From Devosia sp. (GTDB taxonomy: Bacteria > Pseudomonadota > Alphaproteobacteria > Rhizobiales > Devosiaceae): 64,000 nt of DNA. Location of the stretch: contig NZ_JAQGJM010000021.1 in the NCBI RefSeq assembly GCF_028290625.1, positions 89,191 to 153,190 on the forward strand, in the 5' to 3' direction. Below are positions 36,576-45,259 of this stretch, in pieces; position 1 is the first letter of the stretch, and each line of letters starts with the position of its first letter. The notes under the pieces were generated by a model. It saw nothing but the letters and a program-made list of their open reading frames with translations, was not told where the DNA came from and ran no database searches. Both the position numbers and the translations under genes were made by a program.

Positions 36576-39128
36576 CTAGACCTGGGCGCCCTCGGAGTTC
36601 TTGAGCTTGTTCTTGTCCTCGGGGATGTCGGCGCGGGCCTTGAGACCAAAATTGATCAGGATCGGGCCGTTGACGATGATCGAGGAGTACATGCCAACCA
36701 GCATGCCGAAGGTCATGGCGATGGTGAAGCTGCGAATGACTTCGCCGCCGAACAGCACCAGGGGCACGAGCGCCAGGAACACGGTGAACGACGTCAGCGA
36801 GGTGCGCACGATGGTTTGGTTGATCGACAGATCGATCAACTCGGGTAGTGGCATTTTCTTGTATTTTCGCAGGTTCTCGCGAACACGGTCGGAAATGACG
36901 ACGGTCTCGTTCAAACTGAGACCCACTAGGGTCAAGACCGCCGCGATGGAGGTCAGATTGAACTCCAATCCGGTAATCGAGAACAGCCCGATGGTCATGA
37001 TGATATCGTGCGTGGTGGTGGTGACGGCCGCCATGGCGAACTGCCACTCGAAGCGAACCCAGATGTAGATCAGGATTGCCACCAGGGCGACGATGACGGC
37101 GACGATGCCCTTATAGGCCAGTTCGCCAGACACGGTGCCGCTGACGGCCTCGGTACGGCGGATTTCGTAGTTCTGCGTGGCCAAGGCTTCGCGCACCTTG
37201 GTGACGGCGACCTGGTCGGCGTCCTGGCCGCCTTCCTGGGCCTGAACACGGACAAGAACGTCGGTAGGGGTGCCGAAACCCTGCACCTGGACTTCGCCCA
37301 GGCCGAGGCCATCGAGCAGCTCGCGTACCTGGCCCGCATCGGCGGGGCCGCCGACATGCTGGATTTCAATGGCGGTGCCGCCGATGAAGTCGATGCCTAG
37401 GTTGAAGCCCTTGAAGTAGGCCGAACCGATGGAGAGGATGCTCATCACGATCGAGAAGATGATCACGTAGCGCGATATCTTCATGAACGGGATCTTGGTG
37501 CCATCCGGGATGAAGCGGAAATGCTGGATTTTCAGCGTCTTGGGGCGACGGGCGCGGAACCAGATGCCGACCAACCACAGGGTGACGGTGTAGGAGGTGA
37601 ACAGCGAGGTGAGGATGCCCAACGCCAGGGTGACGGCAAAGCCCTGCACCGGACCCGAGCCCATGAAGTAGAGCACCGTGGCGGCGATCAACTGGGTCAG
37701 GTGGGAATCGATGATGGTGGTCCAGGCGCGGCTGAAGCCCGCATTGATCGACTGCAAAGCCGAGCGGCCGGCGCGTTGCTCCTCGCGGATATGCTCATAA
37801 ATCAGCACGTTGGCATCGACCGCCATACCGATGGTGAGCACGATACCGGCGATGCCGGGCAAGGTCAGCGTGGCCCCCAGCGCCGAAAGGGCGCCGAAGA
37901 TCAGTACGATATTGAGGATCAGCGAGACGTTGGCGAAAACGCCGAACAGGCCATAGGCGATGATCATGAAGCTCAGCACGCCGACGGCGGCGACGATACC
38001 GGCGATCAATCCGGATTTGATGGAGTCAGCACCAAGGCTGGCGTCCACGGAGCGTTCCTCAACGATGTCGAGCGAGGCGGGCAAGGCGCCAGCGCGTAGC
38101 AGCACCGCGAGATCGTTGGCCGACTGGGTGGTGAAGCTGCCGCTGATCTGGCCAGTGCCCTGGGTGATGGCCGACTGAATGACCGGGGCGGTGATGACCT
38201 GGTCGTCGAGCACGATGGCGAAACGCTTGCCGATATTGGCCGACGTGATCTGGCCGAAGGTGACGGCGCCACGGGTATCGAACTTGAAGCTGACGACGGG
38301 AATGCCGCGCTGGCTGTCGAAGCTCGGCTGGCTATCGACCAGGGATTCGCCACCGATGGCGACATCTTCATAGAGCAGTTCGCGGCCGCCATCATTGCTG
38401 GGCAGGATATAGGTGCCGGCGGGGAGGCCCTGGGCATCGGCCTGATCGGCCGTCAGGCCGGGATAGACCATGTGGAAGGTGAGGCGCGCAGTGCGAGAAA
38501 TGATGTCCTTGAGGCGGGTGGAGTCCTCGAAGCCGGGAACCTGGACCAGCACACGGTCGGTGCCCTGGCGCTGAATCTGCGGCTCGGTGGTGCCCAACTC
38601 GTCAACGCGCTTGCGGATCACTTCCATCGACTGGGCGACCAGCGAGGACATGCGCTCGGCCACGCCCTGATCGGTCAGGTTGGCGGTCAGCTTGCCGTCG
38701 GGCGTTTCGCCGAATTCCAGCTCGCTGACGCCACCAACGGCAAACATCGAATTGGAGACGGTGTTTTGCAGCGTGGCCAGGGCCGTGACGGCCGCGGCCT
38801 TCTGGGTCGGGTCGGTCAGCTCGACTTCGATACCGTTGCCGGCAGCGTTGACGGTGATCAGGTTGCCGATGCCGTTATCGTTGGCCAGCACGGTGCGGGC
38901 GTCGCGGCGCAATTCGCCGACGCGCTCGGTGATGATGCCCTGCTTGTTGACCTGGAGCAGCAGATGCGAGCCGCCCTGCAGGTCGAGACCCAGCACCACC
39001 GTCTGATGCGGCAGGAAACCCGGCCAGGCGGCCAGTTGGTCCTTGCTCAGAAAGCTCGGAATAGCGAGCAGCAGCCCGACTATGGCGACGATGGCGATGA
39101 TGGCGGTGCGGATCGGCGAGAAATGCAT
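36576..39128 (-). CDS. secDF: Fused protein translocase subunit SecDF
   Basis: Proton-driven accessory subunit of the Sec translocon that pulls exported proteins across the membrane. SecD and SecF are joined in one 850-aa chain with 12 predicted spans. The SecD half has the first span at about 7-26, a large periplasmic P1 domain and the YEHIREEQ-type motif (ANVLIYEHIREE). The SecF half begins near residue 545 (FNLGIDFIGG) and ends after NETVVISDRVREN. I set the start at MHFSPIRTA; the upstream open frame has no support. Downstream of yajC, same strand. Confidence 0.96.
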   Translation of the reverse strand: MHFSPIRTAIIAIVAIVGLLLAIPSFLSKDQLAAWPGFLPHQTVVLGLDLQGGSHLLLQVNKQGIITERVGELRRDARTVLANDNGIGNLITVNAAGNGIEVELTDPTQKAAAVTALATLQNTVSNSMFAVGGVSELEFGETPDGKLTANLTDQGVAERMSSLVAQSMEVIRKRVDELGTTEPQIQRQGTDRVLVQVPGFEDSTRLKDIISRTARLTFHMVYPGLTADQADAQGLPAGTYILPSNDGGRELLYEDVAIGGESLVDSQPSFDSQRGIPVVSFKFDTRGAVTFGQITSANIGKRFAIVLDDQVITAPVIQSAITQGTGQISGSFTTQSANDLAVLLRAGALPASLDIVEERSVDASLGADSIKSGLIAGIVAAVGVLSFMIIAYGLFGVFANVSLILNIVLIFGALSALGATLTLPGIAGIVLTIGMAVDANVLIYEHIREEQRAGRSALQSINAGFSRAWTTIIDSHLTQLIAATVLYFMGSGPVQGFAVTLALGILTSLFTSYTVTLWLVGIWFRARRPKTLKIQHFRFIPDGTKIPFMKISRYVIIFSIVMSILSIGSAYFKGFNLGIDFIGGTAIEIQHVGGPADAGQVRELLDGLGLGEVQVQGFGTPTDVLVRVQAQEGGQDADQVAVTKVREALATQNYEIRRTEAVSGTVSGELAYKGIVAVIVALVAILIYIWVRFEWQFAMAAVTTTTHDIIMTIGLFSITGLEFNLTSIAAVLTLVGLSLNETVVISDRVRENLRKYKKMPLPELIDLSINQTIVRTSLTSFTVFLALVPLVLFGGEVIRSFTIAMTFGMLVGMYSSIIVNGPILINFGLKARADIPEDKNKLKNSEGAQV

Positions 39129-39188
39129 CTGGGGTGTCCTGAAGACAGAAAAAGCCGGAGCCATTGGCCCCGGCATAAGCGCCGCTAA

Positions 39189-39548
39189 TTACGCAGGCTT
39201 GTTGTCGTTGACGGGCTCGGCCTTGGAGCGAACATCGGAGATCATGCCGCGCACCAGCTTGACCTTGACGCCGGTGGCGATTTCGACTTCGAGGTCTTCG
39301 CCGTCAACAGCCTTGGTGACCTTGCCGACAATGCCACCGGTGGTGACGACGGTGTCGCCACGGCGGATCGCGCTCAGCATGGCCTGCTGGGCCTTTACGC
39401 GCTTCTGCTGCGGGCGGAAGATCAGCATGTAGAAAATAACGACCAGCAGCAGGATGGGCGCGAGCTGGACGAGAATATCGGTCATGCCGCCGGTGGGGGC
39501 AGCAGCGGCGCCGGTAGCGGCTTGAGCATAAGCTTGGGTAACGAACAT
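39189..39548 (-). CDS. yajC: Preprotein translocase subunit YajC
   Basis: Small inner-membrane partner of SecDF (119 aa). It starts MFVTQAYAQAATGAAAAP, has one span at about residues 25-44 (LVQLAPILLLVVIFYMLIF) and then the family block RPQQKRVKAQQAML followed by GDTVVTTGGIVGKV. AAGGAG is positioned 8 nt before the ATG. The frame is open far upstream, but those residues do not match the family. It precedes secDF and is divergent from the DUF815 ATPase gene. Confidence 0.96.
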   Translation of the reverse strand: MFVTQAYAQAATGAAAAPTGGMTDILVQLAPILLLVVIFYMLIFRPQQKRVKAQQAMLSAIRRGDTVVTTGGIVGKVTKAVDGEDLEVEIATGVKVKLVRGMISDVRSKAEPVNDNKPA

Positions 39549-39750
39549 GAGGCGAGCTCCTTTTTCATTGTTTTTGCTTGGGAGGGACGCGACAGGACCC
39601 GACAACGCTTGCGCGCGTGGACTGGACGCATTTGGGGCAATGTGCACTTGCGCCCCGGTCAAAATCGCGCGGACTATACATTTGCCCCCCTGTGATTGCA
39701 AAGGCATTCCGGGGACACATAATGACGCGGATTGAAGTGGAACGACCCAA

Positions 39751-40623
39751 GTGAAGAGCAAGGACTACCTGGCGCAAATTGCCGGCGCACTGGCCGAAAT
39801 TTCAGAGGCGCTGGCGGCGATGCGCCCTGCCCCGGAGGCCGTCGCAGGCGGTCTTGGCGCGGCGGACGCCTATCACTGGGATGCGGGTGCCGGACAATTG
39901 ATGGCGGTGCCGCGCGTGAGCCGCGTGCCGCTGGCCATGCTCAAGGGAATCGACGCGGTACAGGACATCCTGTTGCGCAATACCGAGCAGTTCGCCCGCG
40001 GCCACGGCGCCAACAATGCGCTGCTGTGGGGCGCGCGCGGCATGGGCAAAAGTTCGCTGGTCAAGGCGATCCATGCCGACATCGGCGAGCGTGATGGATT
40101 CGAGCGGCTGGTGCTGATCGAAATCGCGCGGGAGGACCTCGAGACGCTGCCGGCGCTGATGCGGGCGATCGGCAAGCAGGAGGCGCGGTTCATCGTGTTC
40201 TGCGACGACCTCAGCTTCGACAATGGCGAGACCAGCTACAAATCGCTCAAGACCATTCTGGATGGCGGGCTCGAGGGGCGGCCGGACAACGTGCTGTTCT
40301 ATGCCACCAGCAACCGACGCCACCTGATGCCGCGCGACATGATCGAAAACGAGCGCTCAACGGCGATCAATCCCGGCGAAGCGGTGGAGGAGAAGGTTTC
40401 GCTCAGCGACCGGTTCGGGCTGTGGCTGGGCTTCCACAATTGCGACCAGCCGACGTTCCTCGTCATGGTACGGACTTATGCGGATCATTATGGGCTGGAG
40501 ATCGATGACGAGACGCTGCGGGCACGGGCGATCGAATGGGCCGCGACGCGCGGAGCACGGTCGGGACGTGTGGCGATCCAATTGGTACGCACGCTGGCGG
40601 GGGAGATGGGGAAGAGTGCTTAG
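39751..40623 (+). CDS. DUF815 AAA-family ATPase
   Basis: A 290-aa P-loop ATPase. Walker A is GARGMGKSS (about residue 92) and Walker B is FIVFCDDLSFD. The segments ETSYKSLKTILDGGLEGRPDNVLFYATSNRRHLMP (read in two parts) and SDRFGLWLGF are typical of DUF815. Its biological role is not established. The likely start is GTG at 39751; no closer ATG in frame. Divergent from yajC with about 200 nt between the starts. A C-family palindrome and a strong terminator follow. Confidence 0.9.
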   Translation: MKSKDYLAQIAGALAEISEALAAMRPAPEAVAGGLGAADAYHWDAGAGQLMAVPRVSRVPLAMLKGIDAVQDILLRNTEQFARGHGANNALLWGARGMGKSSLVKAIHADIGERDGFERLVLIEIAREDLETLPALMRAIGKQEARFIVFCDDLSFDNGETSYKSLKTILDGGLEGRPDNVLFYATSNRRHLMPRDMIENERSTAINPGEAVEEKVSLSDRFGLWLGFHNCDQPTFLVMVRTYADHYGLEIDDETLRARAIEWAATRGARSGRVAIQLVRTLAGEMGKSA

Positions 40624-40677
40624 GGGCAACCTTGGGTTCGGAAGCTCCTACTGCCCGCACCTCTTCGCTGAACGCGC

Positions 40678-40782
40678 CCCACCCACCGGCCTTCCCGCGG
40701 ACTTGATCCGCGGGCCGCGCTCAGCACGGCACAAGCGGTGAAGGGCCCGCGGATCAAGTCCGCGGGAGGAACGGTGGGTGGG
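40678..40782. repeat. Palindromic repeat, family C copy 1
   Basis: Inverted repeat with 24-nt perfect core arms: 40693-40716 (TCCCGCGGACTTGATCCGCG...) and 40744-40767. Each arm is itself a smaller dyad (CCGCGGA-CTTGA-TCCGCGG), and the outer ends CCCACCG and CGGTGGG also pair. The second copy is at 56595-56673. Confidence 0.88.
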
Positions 40783-40836
40783 ATAGATGATGCCTAAAGC
40801 CAGGAGTGCCTTGAGCTTTTTCGAAAGCTACAAAAC

Positions 40837-40864
40837 GAAAATCCCCGCTTGCGCGGGGATTTTC
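40837..40864. terminator. Strong bidirectional terminator between DUF815 and nlpD-like genes
   Basis: Perfect 12-bp stem (GAAAATCCCCGC with GCGGGGATTTTC) and loop TTGC. A-rich on one side and T-rich on the other, so it serves both convergent genes. It ends 23 nt before the nlpD-like stop. Confidence 0.88.
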
Positions 40865-40887
40865 ATTACGAGTGGCCTCGTAACTGC

Positions 40888-42150
40888 TTAGCTGGCGAGC
40901 AGCGGCACTGGATCGACCGGCGTGGCGCCCTTGCGCAGCTCGAAGTGGAGCTGAGGCTTGGACACCGAACCGGTCATGCCGGCGGTGCCGATACCGTCGC
41001 CGCGATTGACGGTGTCGCCCTTGGCCACCGACATCGACTTGAGGTGGGCATAGGCCGAGACGAACCCGTTGGGGTGGCGCAGCAGGATGAGGTTGCCATA
41101 GCCTTCGACGCCCGAGCCGACATAGATCACCGTGCCGTTTTCAGCGGCCTTGACCGGCGAGCCTTCAGGCACTTCGATATTGATGCCGGTGCCCTTGGAG
41201 CTGGCAAAATCCGTGATGATGCGACCGCTGGCGGGCCAGCGGAACTTGTCGCTGCCGGACATGACCGGCTCGGAGACCGGCTGCTGCACGCTGGCCTGCT
41301 GCACCACGGCGGGAGCCGCCTGCTGGACTGGCGCGACGACAGCGGGGCTGGACGGAAGCGTCGCCTGCAGCGGAACGGGCTGTGCTGCCGGGCGAGAGCC
41401 CAGGGGCATCGGCTGGCTGCCGAGGACCGGAGCGGCCGAGGCCAACTGGACCGGGGCGGCCTGTGGGCCTTTGGAGGCCAGCAAGTCGGCACGACCCGGA
41501 ATGATGACGCGCTGGCCGACGACGATCTTGTCGGGTGAGCCAAGGCCATTGGCCTGCACGATCGCCTGGGTGGTCACGTCGTAGCGGCGGGCGATGGTAT
41601 AGAGCGACTCGCCGCTGGCGATCTGATGGGTATAGGCATTGCCCGATGCTGCGGCGAGCTGGGGTGCGGGCATTGCGGCGGGTGCACCCAGGGCAGCGGG
41701 CATTGGCATGGCTGCAACCGGGGCAAGGTTCTGCTGAGGTTGCATGGCTTGCTGATTTCCCATTGGAGAGTTTGAACCGAGGACTGGAAGGTCTTGCGAG
41801 GACACGGACTGCATGCCGCCCCCGTTCGAAATGGGCGAAGTCATGCCGCCCACGGGCTGGTTGTAAGACTGCTGCTGCGACCAATTCTGCTGCGGCGGGG
41901 CAAACCCGCCCACATTGGCGGGGGGCAGGAACTGGCTATCGGCCACCTGCATGTTCGGCGCACCGAGCGAGCCGGGCATGGGCTGATTGAGATTGGAGGG
42001 GCTGGACTGGCCGGCGGAACCGGTGACGGTGCTGTCACCAAAGGCACGGCCACCGACAGAGGCGCATCCTGACAGGGCAACCGCCCCAACCATGATGCCT
42101 GCAATCGCTGCGGCGCTTTTCAGCGCCCGACGGGATACGCGGATACTCAT
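40888..42150 (-). CDS. LysM and LytM (M23-like) lipoprotein, NlpD-type
   Basis: A 420-aa outer-membrane lipoprotein for cell-wall remodelling. Lipobox LSGC puts the lipidated Cys at residue 29. A long Gln/Pro/Ala-rich linker leads to one LysM domain (about 172-217, GESLYTIARRY then KIVVGQRVIIPG), and a second linker to a LytM domain (about 305-420). In LytM, the metal-binding HxxxD region is degenerate (KGTGINIE), although YAHLKS and LHFELR remain. Like E. coli NlpD, it is therefore probably an amidase activator, not a peptidase. A strong terminator follows at 40837-40864. Confidence 0.9.
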   Translation of the reverse strand: MSIRVSRRALKSAAAIAGIMVGAVALSGCASVGGRAFGDSTVTGSAGQSSPSNLNQPMPGSLGAPNMQVADSQFLPPANVGGFAPPQQNWSQQQSYNQPVGGMTSPISNGGGMQSVSSQDLPVLGSNSPMGNQQAMQPQQNLAPVAAMPMPAALGAPAAMPAPQLAAASGNAYTHQIASGESLYTIARRYDVTTQAIVQANGLGSPDKIVVGQRVIIPGRADLLASKGPQAAPVQLASAAPVLGSQPMPLGSRPAAQPVPLQATLPSSPAVVAPVQQAAPAVVQQASVQQPVSEPVMSGSDKFRWPASGRIITDFASSKGTGINIEVPEGSPVKAAENGTVIYVGSGVEGYGNLILLRHPNGFVSAYAHLKSMSVAKGDTVNRGDGIGTAGMTGSVSKPQLHFELRKGATPVDPVPLLAS

Positions 42151-42347
42151 CAGTTTACTCGTACGCAGGTACTCAACACAAGTCAGAGACTAGGCCGGTA
42201 AGGTAAAGACGAGTTTAAAGCCGATGCGATTTGCGTGAAATTGGCGCAGGGAGATTCGGGATTGGGTAAGGTTAAGGGCGGAGGCCCCATGCTGAGTGGA
42301 CCGAACTGCCCGACAAAGCTGCGACGCTTCCTCTCACGAGCCCCATC

Positions 42348-42887
42348 ATGTCCTATCCAGTTGCCGGCGAGCCAGATGACCGACACGCCATCCTCGCCCC
42401 TCAGGGCGTCCGTGTATTTCTGACGCTATCGCTCGTGCTGCTGGCTGTTGCAGTCGCACTCACCCTGCTCAGCAGGCAGTTCGGTCCCACGCCTGGGCTT
42501 TATGGTGGCCTGTTTGGCGCCGTCGGCATTGTAACGCTGGTCATGGGGGTGAAGAGGTGGTTCTCGCGACACAAGCCAAGGCTATGGCTGGACGGAGACA
42601 TGCTTGAATATCGCAACGCCGGCGGCGGGACCGTACTGTTCAACCTTCTGACATTGGGAGGTGCCTATGTCACAGTGAGGCACGTAGAACAAATCCCCTA
42701 CGTCTATCTCGACTTCCGCATCGACACCGAGGAAGAACACTTCCGGAAGACGGGCGATAATCCAGGCCCGCGCTCACTGGACTATCTGAACAGAGTGCCA
42801 ATGATGGGCGTGGTCGGCATCGACTCCGCCCAGGCACAATATTTTGCGGACGAGATCAATCGGCGGCGCGGCCTGCACTACGACTGA
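42348..42887 (+). CDS. Membrane protein of unknown function with PH-like C-terminal domain
   Basis: A 179-aa protein with a polar N-terminus, two close membrane spans (about residues 22-43 and 52-68), then a cytosolic domain. That domain begins RHKPRLWLDGDMLEYRNAGGG and continues with alternating strands and YVYLDFRIDTEEEHF, a pattern reminiscent of bacterial PH-like membrane domains; I recognise no named family. It is on the plus strand between nlpD-like and surE, a place where pcm often sits in related genomes, and ends 7 nt before the surE stop. Confidence 0.72.
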   Translation: MSYPVAGEPDDRHAILAPQGVRVFLTLSLVLLAVAVALTLLSRQFGPTPGLYGGLFGAVGIVTLVMGVKRWFSRHKPRLWLDGDMLEYRNAGGGTVLFNLLTLGGAYVTVRHVEQIPYVYLDFRIDTEEEHFRKTGDNPGPRSLDYLNRVPMMGVVGIDSAQAQYFADEINRRRGLHYD

Positions 42888-42894
42888 CGTGGCG

Positions 42895-43665
42895 CTACGC
42901 CAACCGCAGCTTGCCCCGCAGCCGCTCCACCACGCCCATGTCCGTCTGCTGCAGCAGCAGTGGCGTCACGGTGATGGCGTTGTCTTTGCGCATGACCTCG
43001 AAATCATGTTCGCGGGTCAGCGGCAGCGGTGTTTCGGGGATGGCGACGAAGAATTTTCCGGCGTTGTGACTGGCGTAATAGCCAAACGGCGAGCGGGAGA
43101 AGCGCTGGTGGGGCACCACGCTGATGCCGGTCACCTCATCAGGCGGGCAGTCGGGAAAATTGACGTTGTAATAGACGTCGTCGCCCGCGTGGGCAGCAAG
43201 GATTGCCCGGACGGTGGCGGCGCCGTGGATCGTGGCGTTCTCCCAGAGGATCTCGCGGCCCCCTTCGAAATCGATGGATTGGCTCATGGCGATGGCGATG
43301 GCGCCTTGCAGCGCGCCTTCGCGGGCGCCGGCCGCCGTGCCCGAGGCGTGAATGATATCGCCCAGGTTCTGGCCCGCATTGACGCCCGAGAGGACGACGT
43401 CGGCGCGCTTGTCGCCCAGGATGTGGGTCATGCCGGCGACGACGCAGTCGGCGGGCGAGCCGCCGGTGATGGCGAAGATACGGTCCGCGCGTTGGTCGAT
43501 CGCCAGTTCCCGACGCAGGGTGAAGCGGTGCCCTGCCCCGCTCTGGTTACTGTCGGGGGCCACGGTCCAGACATCGTCGCTGATCTGGGCGGCGATGGCC
43601 TGGAGCACGGCGATGCCGGGCGCATCCACGCCATCGTCATTGGTGATGAGGATGCGCAGGGCCAT
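42895..43665 (-). CDS. surE: 5'/3'-nucleotidase SurE
   Basis: Metal-dependent phosphatase acting on nucleoside monophosphates, often linked to stationary-phase survival. The 256-aa protein starts [18 protein letters not shown], with the ND-D metal site, followed by APDSNQSGAGH (loop with Ser/Asn ligands) and SGVNAGQNLG (Asn ligand). The ATG overlaps the serS stop by one nucleotide (TAATG), so it is coupled to serS. The frame is open upstream only as a shadow of serS. Confidence 0.95.
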   Translation of the reverse strand: MALRILITNDDGVDAPGIAVLQAIAAQISDDVWTVAPDSNQSGAGHRFTLRRELAIDQRADRIFAITGGSPADCVVAGMTHILGDKRADVVLSGVNAGQNLGDIIHASGTAAGAREGALQGAIAIAMSQSIDFEGGREILWENATIHGAATVRAILAAHAGDDVYYNVNFPDCPPDEVTGISVVPHQRFSRSPFGYYASHNAGKFFVAIPETPLPLTREHDFEVMRKDNAITVTPLLLQQTDMGVVERLRGKLRLA

Positions 43666-44996
43666 TAGCGGCCGCCGATCGACTTGAGGCCGCCCATATA
43701 GGGCTGCAGCACGTCGGGGACGAGGACCGAGCCATCTTCCTGCTGATAGTTTTCCAGCACGGCGATGAGGCAACGGCCAACGGCGGTGCCGGAGCCGTTG
43801 AGCGTGTGTACGAAGCGCGGCGCCTGCTTTTCGCCAGAGGGGCGATAGCGCGCGTCCATGCGGCGGGCCTGGAAATCGCCGCAGACCGAGACCGAGGAAA
43901 TTTCGCGATAGGTGTCCTGGCCGGGCAGCCAAACTTCGAGGTCATAGGTTTTCTTGGCGCCGAAGCCGAGATCGCCGGTGCACAGGTTCATGACGCGATA
44001 ATGCAGGCCGAGCTTTTGCAGCACGGTCTCGGCGCAGGTCAGCATGCGCTCATGCTCGTCGGTCGAGGTTTCGGGCGTGGTGATCGACACCATCTCGACT
44101 TTGTTGAATTGATGCTGGCGCAACATGCCGCGCGTATCGCGACCAGCCGAGCCTGCCTCGGAGCGGAAGCACGGCGTCAACGCGGTGAGGCGGAGGGGGA
44201 GTTCTTCTTCGCTCAGAATGGACTCGCGGACCATGTTGGTCAGCGGCACTTCGGCGGTGGGGATGAGCGCAAGGCGGCCATCGCCATGTGGGGCGAAGAA
44301 CAGGTCATCCTCGAATTTCGGCAACTGGTTGGTGCCGAACAGCGCGTCGTCCTTGACCAGCAGTGGCGGCTGGACTTCGAGGTAGCCGTGCTCATTGGTA
44401 TGCAGGTCGAGCATGAACTGGCCGAGGGCGCGCTCGAGGCGAGCGACCTCTCCCTTCAGCACGACGAAGCGGCTGCCGGAGAGTTTGGCGGCGATTTCGA
44501 AATCCATATTGCCATTGGCGGCGACGCCGACTTCGTAATGCTCCTTGGGGGCGAAGGCGAAGCTGGGCCGTGGGGCGCGGACTTTGGCGGCGGTTTCGGG
44601 CGAGCCGTTACGGCCGAAATACTCGACATTGCCGGCTTCGTCGGTGCCATCGGGCACGTCGTCGAAGGCGATGTTGGGGAGGACCGAGAGGGCGTTGCGC
44701 AGTTCGAGCTCGACGGCGCGCTCTTCCGCTTCGCCAGCCGGAATGGTGTCCTTGAGGCGAGCGACTTCGGCCATCAGTTCGGCGGCCTTGGCCTCGTCCT
44801 TCTGGGCCTTGGCCTGGCCAATCTGCTTGGACAGCGCGTTGCGCTTTTCCTGGGCCTCGTTGAGGCGAACGATGATGTCGCGGCGGCGGTCATCGATGGC
44901 CAGCAGGTCGGCCGAGCGCGTCGTGATACCCTTGCGGCGGGACAAAGCCGTATCGAAGGCTTCGGTATTGGCGCGGATCCATTTGATATCGAACAT
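43665..44996 (-). CDS. serS: Seryl-tRNA synthetase
   Basis: Charges tRNA-Ser with serine; class II synthetase. The 443-aa length is standard. The N-terminal coiled-coil arm (about residues 30-110; [20 protein letters not shown] and following) binds the long variable arm of tRNA. Catalytic motifs are TAEVPLTNM, motif 2 [23 protein letters not shown] and motif 3 [17 protein letters not shown]. Coupled to surE at its stop, downstream of tatC. Confidence 0.97.
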   Translation of the reverse strand: MFDIKWIRANTEAFDTALSRRKGITTRSADLLAIDDRRRDIIVRLNEAQEKRNALSKQIGQAKAQKDEAKAAELMAEVARLKDTIPAGEAEERAVELELRNALSVLPNIAFDDVPDGTDEAGNVEYFGRNGSPETAAKVRAPRPSFAFAPKEHYEVGVAANGNMDFEIAAKLSGSRFVVLKGEVARLERALGQFMLDLHTNEHGYLEVQPPLLVKDDALFGTNQLPKFEDDLFFAPHGDGRLALIPTAEVPLTNMVRESILSEEELPLRLTALTPCFRSEAGSAGRDTRGMLRQHQFNKVEMVSITTPETSTDEHERMLTCAETVLQKLGLHYRVMNLCTGDLGFGAKKTYDLEVWLPGQDTYREISSVSVCGDFQARRMDARYRPSGEKQAPRFVHTLNGSGTAVGRCLIAVLENYQQEDGSVLVPDVLQPYMGGLKSIGGR

Positions 44997-45158
44997 GTTC
45001 AGCCGGGGACGCGGCCCCGCCTCTAGCTTGGGCCCGGTGGGCCGACGACGATGTTGGATGCATGTCTAAGGATGCGCGGGGGAAGCTGCAATCCCTAAGG
45101 TAGACGCTGATGGCGCGGAACCCCTCACCCGACTTGTCTGCTGAACGCAGCTAAGTCA

Positions 45159-45182
45159 CCCTCTCCCGCAAGGGGGAGAGGG
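45159..45182. repeat. Short palindromic element (family E)
   Basis: Hairpin CCCTCTCCC-GCAAG-GGGGAGAGGG, inside a spacer that also holds the D-family repeat. Together they fill most of the region between tatC and serS and could terminate or protect the tat mRNA. I see no second exact copy in this window. Confidence 0.55.
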
Positions 45183-45209
45183 ATGTCGACTGAGAATTAT
45201 CGGCTCCGT

Positions 45210-45259
45210 CCCCTTCTCCCCTCGTGGGAGAAGGTGCCCGAAGGGCGGATGAGGGGGGC
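45210..45259. repeat. Repeat family D copy 2 (50 nt)
   Basis: Exact reverse-complement copy of 36457-36506 over 50 nt. It ends at the base immediately before the tatC stop codon triplet (45260-45262), so it forms the first part of the tatC 3' region. Confidence 0.88.
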
